From: Paracentrotus lividus
Taxonomy: Eukaryota > Echinodermata > Echinoidea > Camarodonta > Echinidae
Assembly: GCA_940671915.1 (NCBI GenBank)
Contig: CALNVZ010003426.1
Coordinates: 30,326,892 to 30,390,891 of the forward strand
Direction of reading: 5' to 3'
Length of the DNA stretch: 64,000 nucleotides
Both the position numbers and the translations under genes were made by a program. The notes below the pieces were generated by a model. That model was not told the DNA's origin. It was given only the letters and a program-made list of their open reading frames with translations, and searched no databases. Position 1 is the stretch's first letter. Every line of letters begins with the position of its first letter. Of this stretch, positions 37,661 to 50,262 are shown piece after piece.

Positions 37661-39483
37661 CTAATAGCATTATCCCAAACTAGTACCACACATCAATACC
37701 GCACACAGTTACCAGGATTATGACATACCGTTACGACCGGAACACCACACGCCGTTAATTCAGGAATACCGCGTACACGCCGTTACCACAGGACTGCCGC
37801 GAGACACCCAAGGATACCATACTCTGGTATAAATACCACTATTTAGCAAATATATTTTGGGTCACAGTTAGTTATTTTCTATATCTCTTCGAAATAATGC
37901 AATGTAAACTATCGCTCTTGATGTTACTTTGTGTTTAGGAAATATATTTCCCTTAAAGAAAAAAATATTTAATATGCAGGCCATTACTACGTTAATGGGT
38001 AAGCTTCACAAAACACTGATTCTGTGCATTACAAAAACATTGGTATGCATGAGCTAATTACGCATAGCTTACCACACGATAGCTCCACAGGAATACCATA
38101 CGACTACCAAACTTCAGCAGTAACACTCCATAAAACTCCACTTTGACTAATGCCGTTGGTTTCATCCCTGTTGCATGTTTGTCTTCCAATTCAGTTTTCG
38201 CCAAATTACCAATTTGCCGTCTAATTAATTCTCCATTTCGTCTAATCAAGTCGACTCTTAGGTCAAACACACTTAGTACATTCTGTAAGAAACTATCCTT
38301 AGAAAAAATATCCTGTGACAATACTACATACAACGGTAGCGTATTGGCGCGTCCCTGGGTGGACGTGGCGACGATTCGAGTCCCCCCACCCCCCCTAACC
38401 ACCCGCATCCTCCCCTCGACTTTTGTGTTCTTCTGGGAATCGTCGACCCTCGATTTTTAAAGCTTAACAAAAATATATGTACATATAATAGACGAAGAGG
38501 CACAGATGTGCGTAAAAATGCAACCAAGTTCAGGTCAATAAAAAGTAAATTTTTCGGCTCGCGCTTCGCTTGCAAACAAAACCCACCAGGACAATAATTA
38601 ATAATAATCTTTCTTCAGGTCCCTATATCATTTATTCTTTATTTGTTACAACGGTTTATTTGTAACTTTGGGCATAATGTGTGAGTAGGTCATTCTATTG
38701 CGAATTTGGATATTAGCCTTATTATTGTCTCTTGGGGTGATTTATTTATTCCGACTAGTGTATAATTAATTCCTCTCCAACTTTGGGTCAATCAGGGGGA
38801 CGTGTCCCCTTCGATTTTCAAAGGCTTTACTTTTGTTTTTATTTCTAATAATTTGGATAAATTTTGGTATTTGCCCACTTGTCCAAATGTGATGGAAATA
38901 AACTTTTAAGTTTCATATTAAATTCTTTGGTTTTCAGGTCGTAATCGTTATAAAAAGTGACCATAATTCAGAAAGGGATTACAACATATATAGTATTATA
39001 TGTATTGTAACCTTGATTATGATTTTCAACCTCTCCCCCTCCGACACACTCTTCTACCTTCACCGCTCTTCGGAATTGTATTTTCAAAGTATTGATATCA
39101 GCTAGTAATACAATGATTATATGTTATTATAGAGCAACTTTTTAGGCTCGCGCTTCGGCGCTCACAACTAATACAATGATTTATACGGTTTAACTATGTC
39201 TTCAGGTCGTATTTTGTGGAATATGTTTTATTTGTTCCAACCTTATATTCTTAAAATTGTCATTAGTTACTGCATAATAAATTATGTGAAATAGATCATT
39301 CTATTTCGAATTTTGGGTATACAAATATTTAGGAAGCCTTATTCCGTTGGAGTCTATAATAATTCCCATTCCGGGGTCTCTGTTCTCCCCCACCCCTGAC
39401 CGTCATCACATGAAATCGCAGCCCCTGATGGTAGGGGAGACCGGGACAATAATTGTAACACGGGGCGATTGTAACAGAGGCTC

Positions 39484-39745
39484 CAATACATATGGTATTT
39501 GTGCCAAAAAACCATACAGCAATACCATACATATGGTATTTGTGCCAAAAAAAACATACAGCAATACCATACATATGGTATTTGTGCCAAAAAACCATAC
39601 AGCAATACCATACATATGGTATTTGTGCCAAAAAAACTATACAGCAATACCATACATATGGTATTAGTACCAAAAAGCCGTACAGAAATACCATACATAT
39701 GGTATTTGTGCCAAAAAACCATACAGCAATACCATACATATGGTA
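39484..39745. repeat. 41-bp tandem array B, copy 1
   Basis: About six units of ACCATACATATGGTATTTGT followed by GCCAAAAAACCATACAGCAAT. Each holds the palindrome ACCATACATATGGT. The last unit is cut at GGTA by the foldback element that starts at 39746. Confidence 0.92.
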
Positions 39746-40268
39746 CACTGTCCGTCATAAAGGTGGAATATTTTTTTGCCGCTATAGCGACATGATTTTG
39801 CTCTGACTTTAATTTCTTGAATATGTTTGTCCCTGCTTTTTCTTTTCGGGACCCTGGCTATATCTTGGACGTTCTTCCAACCCTTCACGTGGACCTTTTT
39901 CCAAAAAAATTTTGTCAACCCCCATGATGCCCATTTTTGTCATTTTTTTTTTCTCATGTTGGGGCCCCTTTTTGTTTCCCCGGCCGATCAAGCCCCCCTC
40001 AGTCCTTCCCCCAGGAAACGCGACTGAGGTGTATTGTTTTATATTGTTCTTTAAGTTAAATCTATATTTCTGGGGACAGGCTTAGGTCTCTTGTCTAGGG
40101 GAGGGGTTGAAGTAAAAAAAAAAAAAGAGATTGGTGAAAATTCGGAATATTTTATTCCATCTTTATGCTGAAAACAAAAGAAATGAAAAACAACCTTTAA
40201 CCCTTAAATGTCATCATTTTCCCCTTAAATTTTGTTTAGCCTTGATAACAATGCTGTAAATAGTCATT
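39746..40268 (+). mobile_element. Left half of the CACTGTCCGT foldback element
   Basis: Begins TA-CACTGTCCGTCATAAAGG inside array B and is nearly identical to 49264-49781, but its right arm is absent. Contains GGACCCTGGCTATATCTTGG and TTGGGGCCCCTTTTTG. Open frames on both strands are not conserved as proteins. Confidence 0.8.
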
Positions 40269-42804
40269 GAGAGAGATCAAAGTTGCATCTAAGAATGAAT
40301 TTCTTCTGAATTTAAACTTGTTTAAGTACGTCGACTGATGGAAAATCAACACCACAATGTTAACCACAATCGCAAGTTGGAGAAACTGAAGCGATACCGC
40401 ATGCAAAATGTCAAGTAATAAAGTGATGTTTCATTCAGACCCGAATAATGCTAGGAATTCCCTCTTAAAACTCCAATTATCGAGTATAAAGTCAGAAAAC
40501 ATAGAATTATTGGTCATATTTTCAAAGTAAAATTATGGTTCAGCCCGCAAACTACCTTATAATCGACCGACGAGCATCATACACTGGCTCTCTCGAGTTC
40601 AGTCGCGATGTCATGATGCAAAGACTATAGTAACGAACCATTATGATATCGGTCCTGCTTTTTATAAATTTTTGTGGATTTTTTTTTTTATATTTTTTTT
40701 TTTTTTTTTTCCCATCTTGAAGAGGGCTCTTCAGCACTCCGATGTGATAAAGCCATCCGCATGGGTAGTTTATAACACATTTGAAAAATATTACCCTGCA
40801 TTACTAATCGATGCGAAAACATCCCATAAAGAATTATTCGAACTAAACAAAGTTTTTAAAGAATTTTTTTATTTATTTTAATTTATTTATTTATTTTTTA
40901 CGCGAGAATGACCTTCTTACATATCAGTACATGTAAAATATTCAAAAGAGTAAAAAATCAAAAGAGTACAAATTATTCTAAGTTTGATTCAAATTGATAT
41001 GCATGCGACATGTTTATAATGTACATTTTTACTTAAAACATTATTTATTATGTTAATTAAAATGAAGCATATCGACCCAAACTAGCAAATGTACTCACGA
41101 TTTTTAAAAAGCTATCTCTGTTTTGAAACCCAATTTCCCTGTCTAGTAATGCCATGTTATGCGTGTGGAGACACATCCTTTAGGCTATGAAACGGAATGA
41201 ATAAAAATCTGGTCTTCAAACTTCACCATGTCACCCCAAATTGTTCAAAGAGCATCGGGCCACAACTTTCCTTTTATATGCATGCAATGATTAATGAGAT
41301 CATTGCATTGGCTATGGAATATCAACGAATCAAGAGTGTGTCCATTCCAATTTATTTTTCTGATCTAGTTTCTCTAATAAAAGAAGAAGGAAGAATGAAA
41401 TGAAATTGGGTAGAGGTAAGATCAAGGATTAGGATGAATGTTTTAACTGAAAGAGGCGAAAAAAAACAAACGAAGAGATGCCCCAAAAGACATACAGGAG
41501 TAGATAAAAAGAATCCATAGATTGCCTGGTAAGTGCCAGCTGTCTGGAAGAACAACCAAGCAAAATAAGTTTCTCATCGCTCATATTAATATTATATATT
41601 TGATTGGAAAAAATGAAAATAAAACTAAAAAAATGAAAGAAAAAATGAATACAATTTGATTAATGAGGATTATAATTTCTCTTTGACTGTTTTACTATAC
41701 CGAATGTGATATATAATCTTATAATTCATGATTTTCTGCTTTGGTTGCGCAATTTTAATAAAAAGCAAATCCCTTAACAGTTGTTACTACTTGACTCTGT
41801 GAAGGGAAAACATATTAGATAAAAATAATTCATGAAGGTCATATATATCTTTCGAAATACCAATTTCTTGTTTCCGCGATTTACCCAGAATTTAAAGCCG
41901 TAAACGTTACATGACGTAGCCAGTAGTTTCAATGTCAGATGAACGACCCTCGCATCTCGCAAATATAAACTGAAAGCGTGATAGAACAGCCGATTCAGCC
42001 ATTAATTAAACCAGATTATTGCGTTTTGCGCCATCGCAATTACCATCAATCTGCTTCATAATATTCTTTAATGTATACCACGTGACCTTAAGACTTTTGA
42101 AAGTGCAATATTATTTTAGTAATGTCAGATTTGTTTAATATGAATTATTAAGCTCATACAAAATTGTGTGAAAGAGCTTTTCAATAAGTTAAATATTATA
42201 TTGTTATATATATGTTTAATCATATATAGCGCAATATATTTTGAATTTGGAGGCCAGCCAGCAATCTGCAACATGGAGATTTCACTAATGAAAACGAGAA
42301 CGAAAAGATTGAGATTACTTGATCGTATAACACGTATACGTGCTCCTTTTTACAATTAAGCACTTAAAGCGTTTGGCGCCTTGAAACGCAGTAATAGGTG
42401 CAAATATAGTATTATTCAGTTTGCAAACACTACTGAATAAGTCTCATGGAAGTAAGATGTGTTTATCGCCTAATTTTCAGTTTAAAGGCATAATGAATTT
42501 TTACCAATATTGTTTCAAGTAAATTAAGTAAAATAGGTTTGGGGTTTTAAGATTGATGTGTTGATGAAAAATCACCCCACAGTCCATTATACCTTAAGTG
42601 TCAAAATTTCGGTAACTTTTAAAAATTTCTTCACAAGACACTAGTCTAACTCCGCTTCCCTCGATCAAGGAGATTTAATACCCTGTCAGAAATTTCATTA
42701 ATGCCTTAAATAGAGCGCCTTATTTATCACCATGTAAGAGACAAGATGAAAGGGGCACAGGAATCGTGTCAAATCTGCCTTTCTTGGTGCGGTAAATCTG
42801 CCAT

Positions 42805-42851
42805 TATATTATTATATTATATTATTATCATTATTATTATTATTATCAATA

Positions 42852-42885
<34 letters not shown>

Positions 42886-43080
42886 GTTTTTATTGATTTT
42901 TGATATCATGCCATTATTATCATTATTAAATTATTTTATTATTCTTATTATTATATTATTATTATTATTATTATTATTATCTGTTTTTTTGTTAATTATC
43001 ATTGCCATTATTATATTATTATTATATTATTATTATTATTGTTTTATTGTTTTTTGTTTTATCATTGCCTTTATTATATT
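42805..43080. repeat. (ATT)n microsatellite tract
   Basis: Interrupted ATT/TTA repeats over about 275 bases, giving an Ile/Leu-rich open frame (42746-43132) that is not a gene. Confidence 0.9.
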
Positions 43081-43469
43081 ATTTTCTTATTCTCCAATTA
43101 AAATCTATTATCATAGGGTTAAATTAGGATAATAGGATGTCAGGTTTTCATATAGTTCAGGTTAGGAAAGACCCTAATCGCTATGTAACCAATTCCTCCG
43201 CAGTCTCAAAAATAGATACTACAAGTTAAAGTCCTTAGTGTTTTCTTCACCTTACCTTCTCCCTCACCATGTTAAAATTGATGTTATCTTTGCCCCGTTT
43301 TCTAAGCTTGAGTTAAAGCCATCAGCAACATGGGATTCTATGCTCCTTAAAAGGTTACCCGAACAAGTTCTCATGGATTTTCTAGTTCGGAGCTTTTTAA
43401 TCGCACCCCACCCTCAATGTCCGTTGATAAGTTGTGACCATGAAATGAAAAAAGATATACAGGGGAAAA

Positions 43470-43740
43470 AGACACGAAAGAGAGAGAGAGAAGAGAGATA
43501 GAGTTAGTACGTGTCTATTGGTGTGTGTGTGCGTGTGTGTATGTGGGTGTGCGTGTGTGTGAGAGGATATGAATGTGGGCGGTTTAGGGTGAACGTGTTT
43601 TTGTGTGTGGTTGTGAGAGAGTGGTTGAAAGAAATGACAGATAGGGAGATGTTGACAGTTTTGGGTGTGTGTGTGTGTTGTACTAGTGTGTTTGGTTTGT
43701 GGTGTGTGCGTGTGTGTGTGTGTGTGTGCGTTGTGCGTAA
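43470..43740. repeat. (GA)n and (GT)n microsatellite tract
   Basis: AAAGAGAGAGAGAAGAGAG then long GTGTGTGT runs (43521-43562, 43664-43680, 43700-43730), with non-repetitive bases between. Frames on both strands are artefacts of the repeat. Confidence 0.88.
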
Positions 43741-45345
43741 GGCAGACGTCCGACAGAGAGATATAGGTGTCGGCGTTGTGAAAGACAATATAAAAAAGTA
43801 TACAGCCTCATGGGAAAAAGGAATTACATAATCAAATTCTCTCATTCCACACCCCATGCTGCCCCGTTTTTAATCGACCCACAAATATTTAAGGTACTAA
43901 ACATGCACCAAAAACATGCAGTGCCCCAGTCTGAACACATTGTATTGACATTGATTTTACACGTAAACAAGAACCGTATTGCAGCGCTGGAGTGATATAT
44001 ATATTCGTCATGTTCTGCGTAGTGTTGGTCATATTTTTCCAATGTGTTCTTGATATGACGCAGCCTATGATACCGGACTGACATGACATTCAACAACTAA
44101 AACAACATACCTTCACCTAAATAGCCGCAGTCTTTTTCAGAGCACTCTCGAAAACCAGATTCTAGTTAAACATATGCTCGGTCGTATTGTGGTACACGGG
44201 CATAATTCAAAACATATCTTTTACGTCTGATGAATCAATTCAATTTTATTCAATTAGATCACAAAGGTTTGGGAAAAATTTAAAGGGACCTTTACCAGAA
44301 AAAACTCATACATTTTTTCAGCATTTATGATTGTTTATTTATTTATTTATTGATACATTAATAATATGAGAATCCGCTTCAAAACTTTATAGAAGTGATT
44401 TGATATCTTCAAATTTGACTTTGAATTGCTTTTTTATCATTATCATTATATTCCAACCCATCGTTAGTTATATATCGACGTGATCAAAAGCAAGTTGAAC
44501 CAGTAGCCTGTATAACATTATTATGCACCTCTATCTCACTAATCAACTGTTCAAATTCCAAAAAAACCAAGAACCCAACATTCTGAAGCATTGCAGAGGA
44601 AATAACTTGGCGAGGAAAAAAGTTACGGAGCATAATCATTTTCAATATTAACTGCGTGTTTTTTAAAGTTTCGATACTTATAATGTATTTTTTTGTAAAT
44701 TTTGCCGCTCTCTCATATTTACATGAGTGTAATACGAGCTGATTCAAATATATGAGTGCGTCATTTCCCATAATTAACATTGCGTTATATTATGTAAAGG
44801 AATATTGGCGCTATCGGGTAGACGGAATACTGTTGCAAAAGAAACAAAAAGTACTTTAATATGTAATACAAAAATTTCATCAACTATGATTTAAAAGTTC
44901 CTCTTCGTTACAAATTCAGGGTAGGCATATCGAAGAAAATATGCCTTTGGTTGGGATAATCTTGCAGAGTGTGTAATTAAAAAAGTGTGTCAATGACTGG
45001 GGTGCCACAAATTGATTACAGAGGCTACATTAATGATCTTCAAAAATGCTCAGTAATGGGTGGTAACGTGCGGGGGAAGAAAAAAGAAAACGATGCGTGG
45101 CACTGATAAAAAGAAAGGAAATAATACCCAAAATAAATAAATGAGTCAATTAATAATTAAAAAGACGACACCAATTAAAAAACAAGGAACAAACAAACGC
45201 AAAAAAAAAAATAAAATAAAATAAATAAATAAATAAAATAAACCAGAAAAACCCCAAGAAAGATCGGGTGATTGAAATAAATCAAGTTGGTCCAAGTTTT
45301 TGCACAGTTCAAATCAATGGTCGGTCCTATAAAATACGTCACATA

Positions 45346-45680
45346 AAAAAAGTAAACCCAACTTTGAGAGCTCGTTTTAAAAATGTATCTTGTGTGACCT
45401 TAAAAAATTTAATATCGTGATAAAGAGTAACTCATATTCTATTCGAAGAATACCAAACTTATACCTGTGTTTTGACGGATGACTAAAGCAGTTTGGGCTT
45501 TCAAAAAATCAAGCGTAAAATGCTTCCCTTAACAAGTTTTGGCGAAAGCAGCTCTCAGCTTTCAAATCGGTCCAGTTATCCTTCGTCCCTAATGAAATGG
45601 AATCACGAAGAAAGAGAGTTAACCCTCTGTATAAGTATATACATTTTTAATATTAGGCTCTCAAGTTGGGTTTACTTTTA
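45346..45680. mobile_element. MITE with AAAAGTAAACCCAACTT termini
   Basis: AAAAAGTAAACCCAACTTTGAGAGC at the left and the inverted right end AAAAGTAAACCCAACTTGAGAGCC match with one base inserted. About 335 bp, no coding capacity. The true ends may lie about 10-20 bases further out (GTCCTATA / GTCCCAGATA). Confidence 0.65.
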
Positions 45681-45777
45681 TCTGGGACGCAATATATACA
45701 CTTTACTTACCTTCAGTAGATGTGAAACAGTGTACATTTTCGCGGCTGTTCCTCCAGGGGTACACATATTAAAACGT

Positions 45778-45855
45778 TTGGGGTAGTCTTGTAGTTGCAT
45801 ACACTGACTGATAGAAAACAAAACCCCTGGTTCGATCCCCAGTATAGCACTGGAC
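45778..45855 (+). repeat. tRNA-like sequence (possible SINE head)
   Basis: GGGGTAGTCTTGTAGTTGCA could be a degenerate A-box region and CCCTGGTTCGATCCCCAG (B box at 45829-45838) makes a T-arm-like hairpin. There is no acceptable full tRNA fold. Confidence 0.35.
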
Positions 45856-45902
45856 GTCTCTTGAAACAAGTCATTTTTTCTACATGCTTCTCCACCCGGG
45901 TT

Positions 45903-46215
45903 GGGAGTGGTGTGGTCCGAGTGGATAAGTCAGCGGACTTATGATCAACAAGGTACGTGCGTTTGAAATCCCGTCCATACCACTAGCACCCTTCGGCAAG
46001 GTGTCAACCAAGCAAATTTGCCGTACTTTGAACCCAAGTGGGTTGAATGGGTACCGGAAGGAAAGCTATTCCTTGAAATGCTGTGAGCACCTTTCGGGGT
46101 AGCTAGCTAAGCCGGGGTAATAAATTAGTTAACACTAAGAAGCGCTTAGAACACCAAGGTGGATATATGTATTAGCGCTAATATAAATGTAACTATTATT
46201 ATTATTATATTATAT
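45903..46215 (+). mobile_element. tRNA-derived SINE with L2-like tail
   Basis: The head GGGAGTGGTGTGGTCCGAGT with A box and GTTTGAAATCCC (degenerate B box) is followed by CACCCTTCGGCAAGGTG, then GTGGGTTGAATGGGTACC, a body motif common in invertebrate SINEs. The 3' part AAGCGCTTAGAACACC ... GCGCTAATATAAATGTAAC ends in (ATT)n. The same 3' part is found beside neuropeptide exon 2. Pol III-transcribed and probably mobilised by an L2-like LINE with a similar tail. Confidence 0.8.
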
Positions 46216-48320
46216 GGACCGGTGGGACCCTACAAAAAATGTCGGTGGTACCACGCAACGGTACCATACAAATACCACAGGATTTTCCTATGGTTTTTTT
46301 GGCACAAATACCCACAAAATACACATACAAGAAGTAGCCATAAGCCAAAAATACCATAGATTTTCCTATGGTTTTTTTGGCACAAATACCACACAAATAC
46401 CATACAGCCAAAATACCCATAGGATTTCCTATGGTTTTTTTGGCACAAATACCACACAAAATACCATATCAGAAGTACCATACAGCCAAATACCAATAGG
46501 ATTTCCTATGGTTTTGGCACTAAATACATACAGCCAAAATACCATCGATTTCCTATGGTTTTTTTGCACAAAATACCACAACAAAAATACATAACAGAAG
46601 TACCATACAGCCAAATACCATAGATTTCCTATGGTTTTTGGGGCACAAAATACCACACAAATACCAAATACAGCCAAAATCACCATAGGGATTCCTATGG
46701 TTTTTTGGTCACAAATACGCACACAAAATACATACAGAAGTAGCCAATAACAGCAAAAATACATAATGATTTCCTTGGTTTTTTGGCACAATACCACACA
46801 AAATACCATACAGCCAAAACCATAGGATTTCCTATGGTTTTGGCAAAATACCACAGACAAAATACGCATACAGCCCAAAATCGCATAGGGTTCCTATGGT
46901 ATTTCGGCAACAAAATACCACAGGATTTCCTATGGTATTTTAGCACAAGTACGCACAAAAATACCATACAAGAGTTACCATAAACAGCAAAATTCCTATA
47001 GCATATCCAAACTGTACCACACATCAATACCGCACTACAGTTACCCAGGATTATGACATACCGTTACGTCTGACACCCACACGCTTTCCGTTAATTAGGA
47101 TACCACGCTACACGCCGTACCACAGGACTAGCCGTTCTAGACACCCAAAGATACCATAACTCTGGTATATATACCACTAATTTAGCAAATATATTTTTGT
47201 CACAGTTATTATTTTCTATATCTCTGATAATATAGCAAATGTCAAAACTATCTGCTCTGAGTTACTTTGTGTTTAGAAATATATTTCCCTAAAAGAAAAA
47301 ATATTAATATGCAGATGGCAATTACGTAGTTAATGAGGTAAGCTTCACAAAACACTGATTTGTGCATAACAAAACTTGTATGGCAAAATGAGCTAATTAC
47401 CATAAGTAACCACACGAAGTACCACAGGAATTACCATACGACTACCAAACTTCAGACAGTAAACTGCATAAATCGCACTTTGACTAATGCACGTTGTTTC
47501 ATCCTGTTGGAATGTTTGTCTTCATCAGTTCGTCAAATTACCATATGGTCTAATTAATTCAGCTTTTCGTGCTATCAAAGTCGACTTAGTCAAACCAGTC
47601 CACTTAGTAATCCTTTGTAAGAAAACTATCCCCTTAGAAAAAAATAATCCTGTGACAAATACTACACAACGGTAGGTATTGGCGGCGTCCCGGGTGGACG
47701 GGGGACGATCGAGGTCCCCCCCCCCCCCCCATCGATTTTTGTTTTCTGGGGAATCGTCCAACCCTCGATTTTTAAAGGGCTTAACAAAAAATATATGTTA
47801 CATATAATAGACGAAGAAGGCACAGTGTGCCGTAAAAATGAACCAAGTTCAGGTCAATAAAAAGCTAATTTTTCGGCTCGCGCCTTCGCTTTTGCCAAAA
47901 CAAAAGAACACCAAGAAAATAATTAAATTAATAATATTTCTTCAGGTCCGCTATATTCATTTATTCTTTTATTTGTTACCAACGCTTTATTTGTAACTTT
48001 GGCATAATGTGTGAGGTGGTCATTCTATTGGCGAATTTTGGAATATTAAGCCTATATTATATGTCTCTTTGGGTGCTTTATTTATTACGATCTAGTGTAT
48101 AATTAAATCCTCTCCAAATTTGGGCCGTCAATCAGGGGGACGTGTCCCTTGATTTTCAAAAGCTTTACTTTTTTTGTTTTTATTTTTCTAAAAATTTGGA
48201 TAAATTTTGTATTTGCCCACTTGTTCCAAATGTGATGGAAATAAAAACTTTAAGTTTCTTTAAATTCTTTGTTTTCAGGTCCGTATCGTAAAAGTACCAT
48301 ATTCAGATAGGGATTACAAA

Positions 48321-48357
<37 letters not shown>

Positions 48358-48871
48358 ATATATATAAATATAGTATTATGTATTTTAAAAACGTTGATTT
48401 TAATGAGATTTTCACGTCGCTCTTCCGGAATTGTAATTTTCTAGTAGTGATTATCAGCTAGTGATACATGATTAATGTTATTATAGAGCAAAATTTTTAG
48501 CTCGGGCTTCGCGCTCACAAACATACAATGGATTTAAACGGTTAAAATTCATTTAAACTATGTCTTCAGGTCGTATTTTGGGAATATGTTTTATTTGTTC
48601 CAACCTTATATTCCTTAAAATTGTCATTAGGTTTCTGCCATAATAAGATTATGTGAACATAGATCAATTTATCTTCGAATTTTGGGTATACAAATATTTA
48701 GGAAAGCCTTATTTCCGTTCGAGTCTATAATAGATTCCCCGATTCCGGGGTCCCTCTGTTCTCCCCACCCTGAATCCGTCATCAAATGAATCGCATAGCC
48801 CCCTGAATGGTAGGGGAGACCGGGACAAATAATTGTAACACGGGGCGATTGTAACAGAGGCTTTTCCAATA

Positions 48872-48896
48872 NNNNNNNNNNNNNNNNNNNNNNNNN
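48872..48896. other. Assembly gap (25 N)
   Basis: Exactly 25 unknown bases at the start of array B in copy 2. Sequence before it is indel-rich against copy 1; sequence after it is clean. Confidence 0.97.
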
Positions 48897-49263
48897 ACAT
48901 GTGGTATTTGTGTCATACATGTGGTATTTGTGCCAAAAAACATACAGCAATACCATACATATGGTATATGTGTAAAAAAAAAATTAAAAAAATACAGCAA
49001 TACCATACATATGGTATTTGTGCCAAAAAACCATACAGCAATGCCGTACATATGGTATTTGTGCCAAAAAAAACATACAGCAATATCATACATATGGTAT
49101 TTGTGCCAAAAAACCATACAGCAATACCATACATATGGTATTTGTGCCAAAAAACTATACAGCAATACCATACATATGGTATTAGTACCAAAAAGCCATA
49201 CAGAAATACCATACATATGGTATTTGTGCCAAAAAACCATACAGCAATACCATACATATGGTA
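48897..49263. repeat. 41-bp tandem array B, copy 2, left part
   Basis: About nine units of the ACCATACATATGGTATTTGT... repeat, with small variants (one unit has AAAAAAATTAAAAAA in place of the CCAAAAAACC). It ends at GGTA, the insertion point of the foldback element. Confidence 0.92.
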
Positions 49264-50262
49264 CACTGTCCGTCATAAAGGTGGAATATTTTTTTGCCGC
49301 TATAACGACATGATTTTGCTCTGACTTTAATTTCTTGAATATGTTTGTCCCTGCTTGTTCTTTTCGGGACCCTGGCTATATCTTGGACGTTCTTCCAACC
49401 CTTCACGTGGACCTTTTTCCAAAAAAGTTTTGTCAACCCCCATGATGCCCATTTTTGTCATTTTTTTTCTCATGTTGGGGCCCCTTTTTGTTTCCCCGGC
49501 CGATCAAGCCCCCCTCTGTCCTTCCCCCAGGAAACGCGACTGAGGTGTATTGTTTTATATTGTTCTTTAAGTTAAATCTATATTTCTGGGGACAGGCTTA
49601 GGTCTCTTGTCTAGGGGAGGGGTTGAAGTAAAAAAAAACGAGATTGGTGAAAATTCGGAATATTTTATTCCATCTTTATGCTGAAAACAAAAGGAATGAA
49701 AAACAACCTTTAACCCTTAAATGTCATCATTTTCCCCTTAAATTTTGTTTAGCCTTGATAACAAGGCTGTAAATAGTCATTATAGATAATATTTTATTTT
49801 GATTTATGTTTGGTTGAGATTTTACAATACAATTTAGGGAAGACAGAAATTTCCATGGTCTAAAAATGAATAAAATGAATGTTGAACCCCAATCAAAATA
49901 AATTTTGACCCCTCCCCTAGACAAAAGAGTCGAGCCTGTAACCATAAATCTAGATTTAATTTAAAGAACAATAACAGATCTCCACCTCAAACGTTTTTCC
50001 TTGGGGTAGGACTGAGGGGGCCTTGGTGGGTCGCGTGACAAAAAAGGGCCCCAAAAATAAGAAAAATGACGAAAATGGCCATCTTCTGGGGGTGACAAAC
50101 TTTTTTGAGGAAAAATTCCCGGGAAGGGTTGAGGGAACGTCCAAGATATTCCCAGGATCCCAGAAAGTGAAAGCGGTGGCAAAGACATTCAAGAAATTAA
50201 TAACGGAGCAACATAATGTCGCTTGAGCCAGAAAAAATGTTCCACCTTTATAACGAACAGTG
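49264..50262. mobile_element. 1-kb foldback element (CACTGT termini, TA duplication)
   Basis: The left end CACTGTCCGTCATAAAGGTG and the inverted right end CACTGTTCGTTATAAAGGTG differ at two positions. The arms stay alignable for about 370 bases each (for example ATATCTTGGACGTTC, TTGTCTAGGGGAGGGGT). TA flanks both ends (49262-49263, 50263-50264). Removing it restores the repeat unit CATATGGTATTTGTGCC exactly. The CA start and TA duplication point to Tc1/mariner-type mobilisation; no transposase frame is present. Confidence 0.88.

Larger units (their letters stand above)
37066..40268 (+). repeat. Direct repeat copy 1 (3.2 kb)
   Basis: Matches 46228-49781 in the same order: terminal repeat, a palindromic array with TTTCCTATGGTTTTTTGGCA, a single-copy stretch with CGGCTCGCGCTTCGCTTGC, the TIR-like TAGGGGAGACCGGGACAATA near 39432, the 41-bp array, and the left half of a foldback element. 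The match stops at 40268 (AATAGTCATT), within about 20 bases of the middle of that foldback element. In the well-sequenced part (39.5-40.27 kb against 48.9-49.78 kb) the copies differ at only a few bases, so the duplication is recent or artificial. Confidence 0.85.
40269..45347. other. Unique-looking DNA between the two direct copies
   Basis: No coding gene recognised. It holds a poly-T run (about 40679-40710), (ATT)n at 42805-43080, GA/GT repeats at 43470-43740, TTTATTTATT near 44335-44352 and A-rich (AAATA)n near 45200-45240. It lies within the 14-kb TIR-bounded unit, yet looks like ordinary host intergenic sequence. Confidence 0.5.
46228..49781 (+). repeat. Direct repeat copy 2 (3.5 kb), mostly low-quality sequence
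   Basis: Same order of parts as 37066-40268. From about 46228 to 48871 it differs from copy 1 by very frequent one- or two-base insertions and deletions. After the 25-N gap (48897 on) the match is nearly perfect. Frames here are broken by these indels and carry no gene. Confidence 0.85.

Noticed and set aside
37009-37723. Long open frames on both strands (up to 159 codons)
   Set aside because: They are translations of a palindromic tandem repeat without stop codons; both strands give equally long frames and no domain.
38325-38400. tRNA-like sequence with GATTCGAGTCCCC
   Set aside because: Lies within the duplicated repeat block, has a C run in place of an acceptor stem, and shows no credible A box or cloverleaf.
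42746-43132. Ile/Leu-rich frame like a membrane protein
   Set aside because: Translation of an (ATT)n microsatellite.
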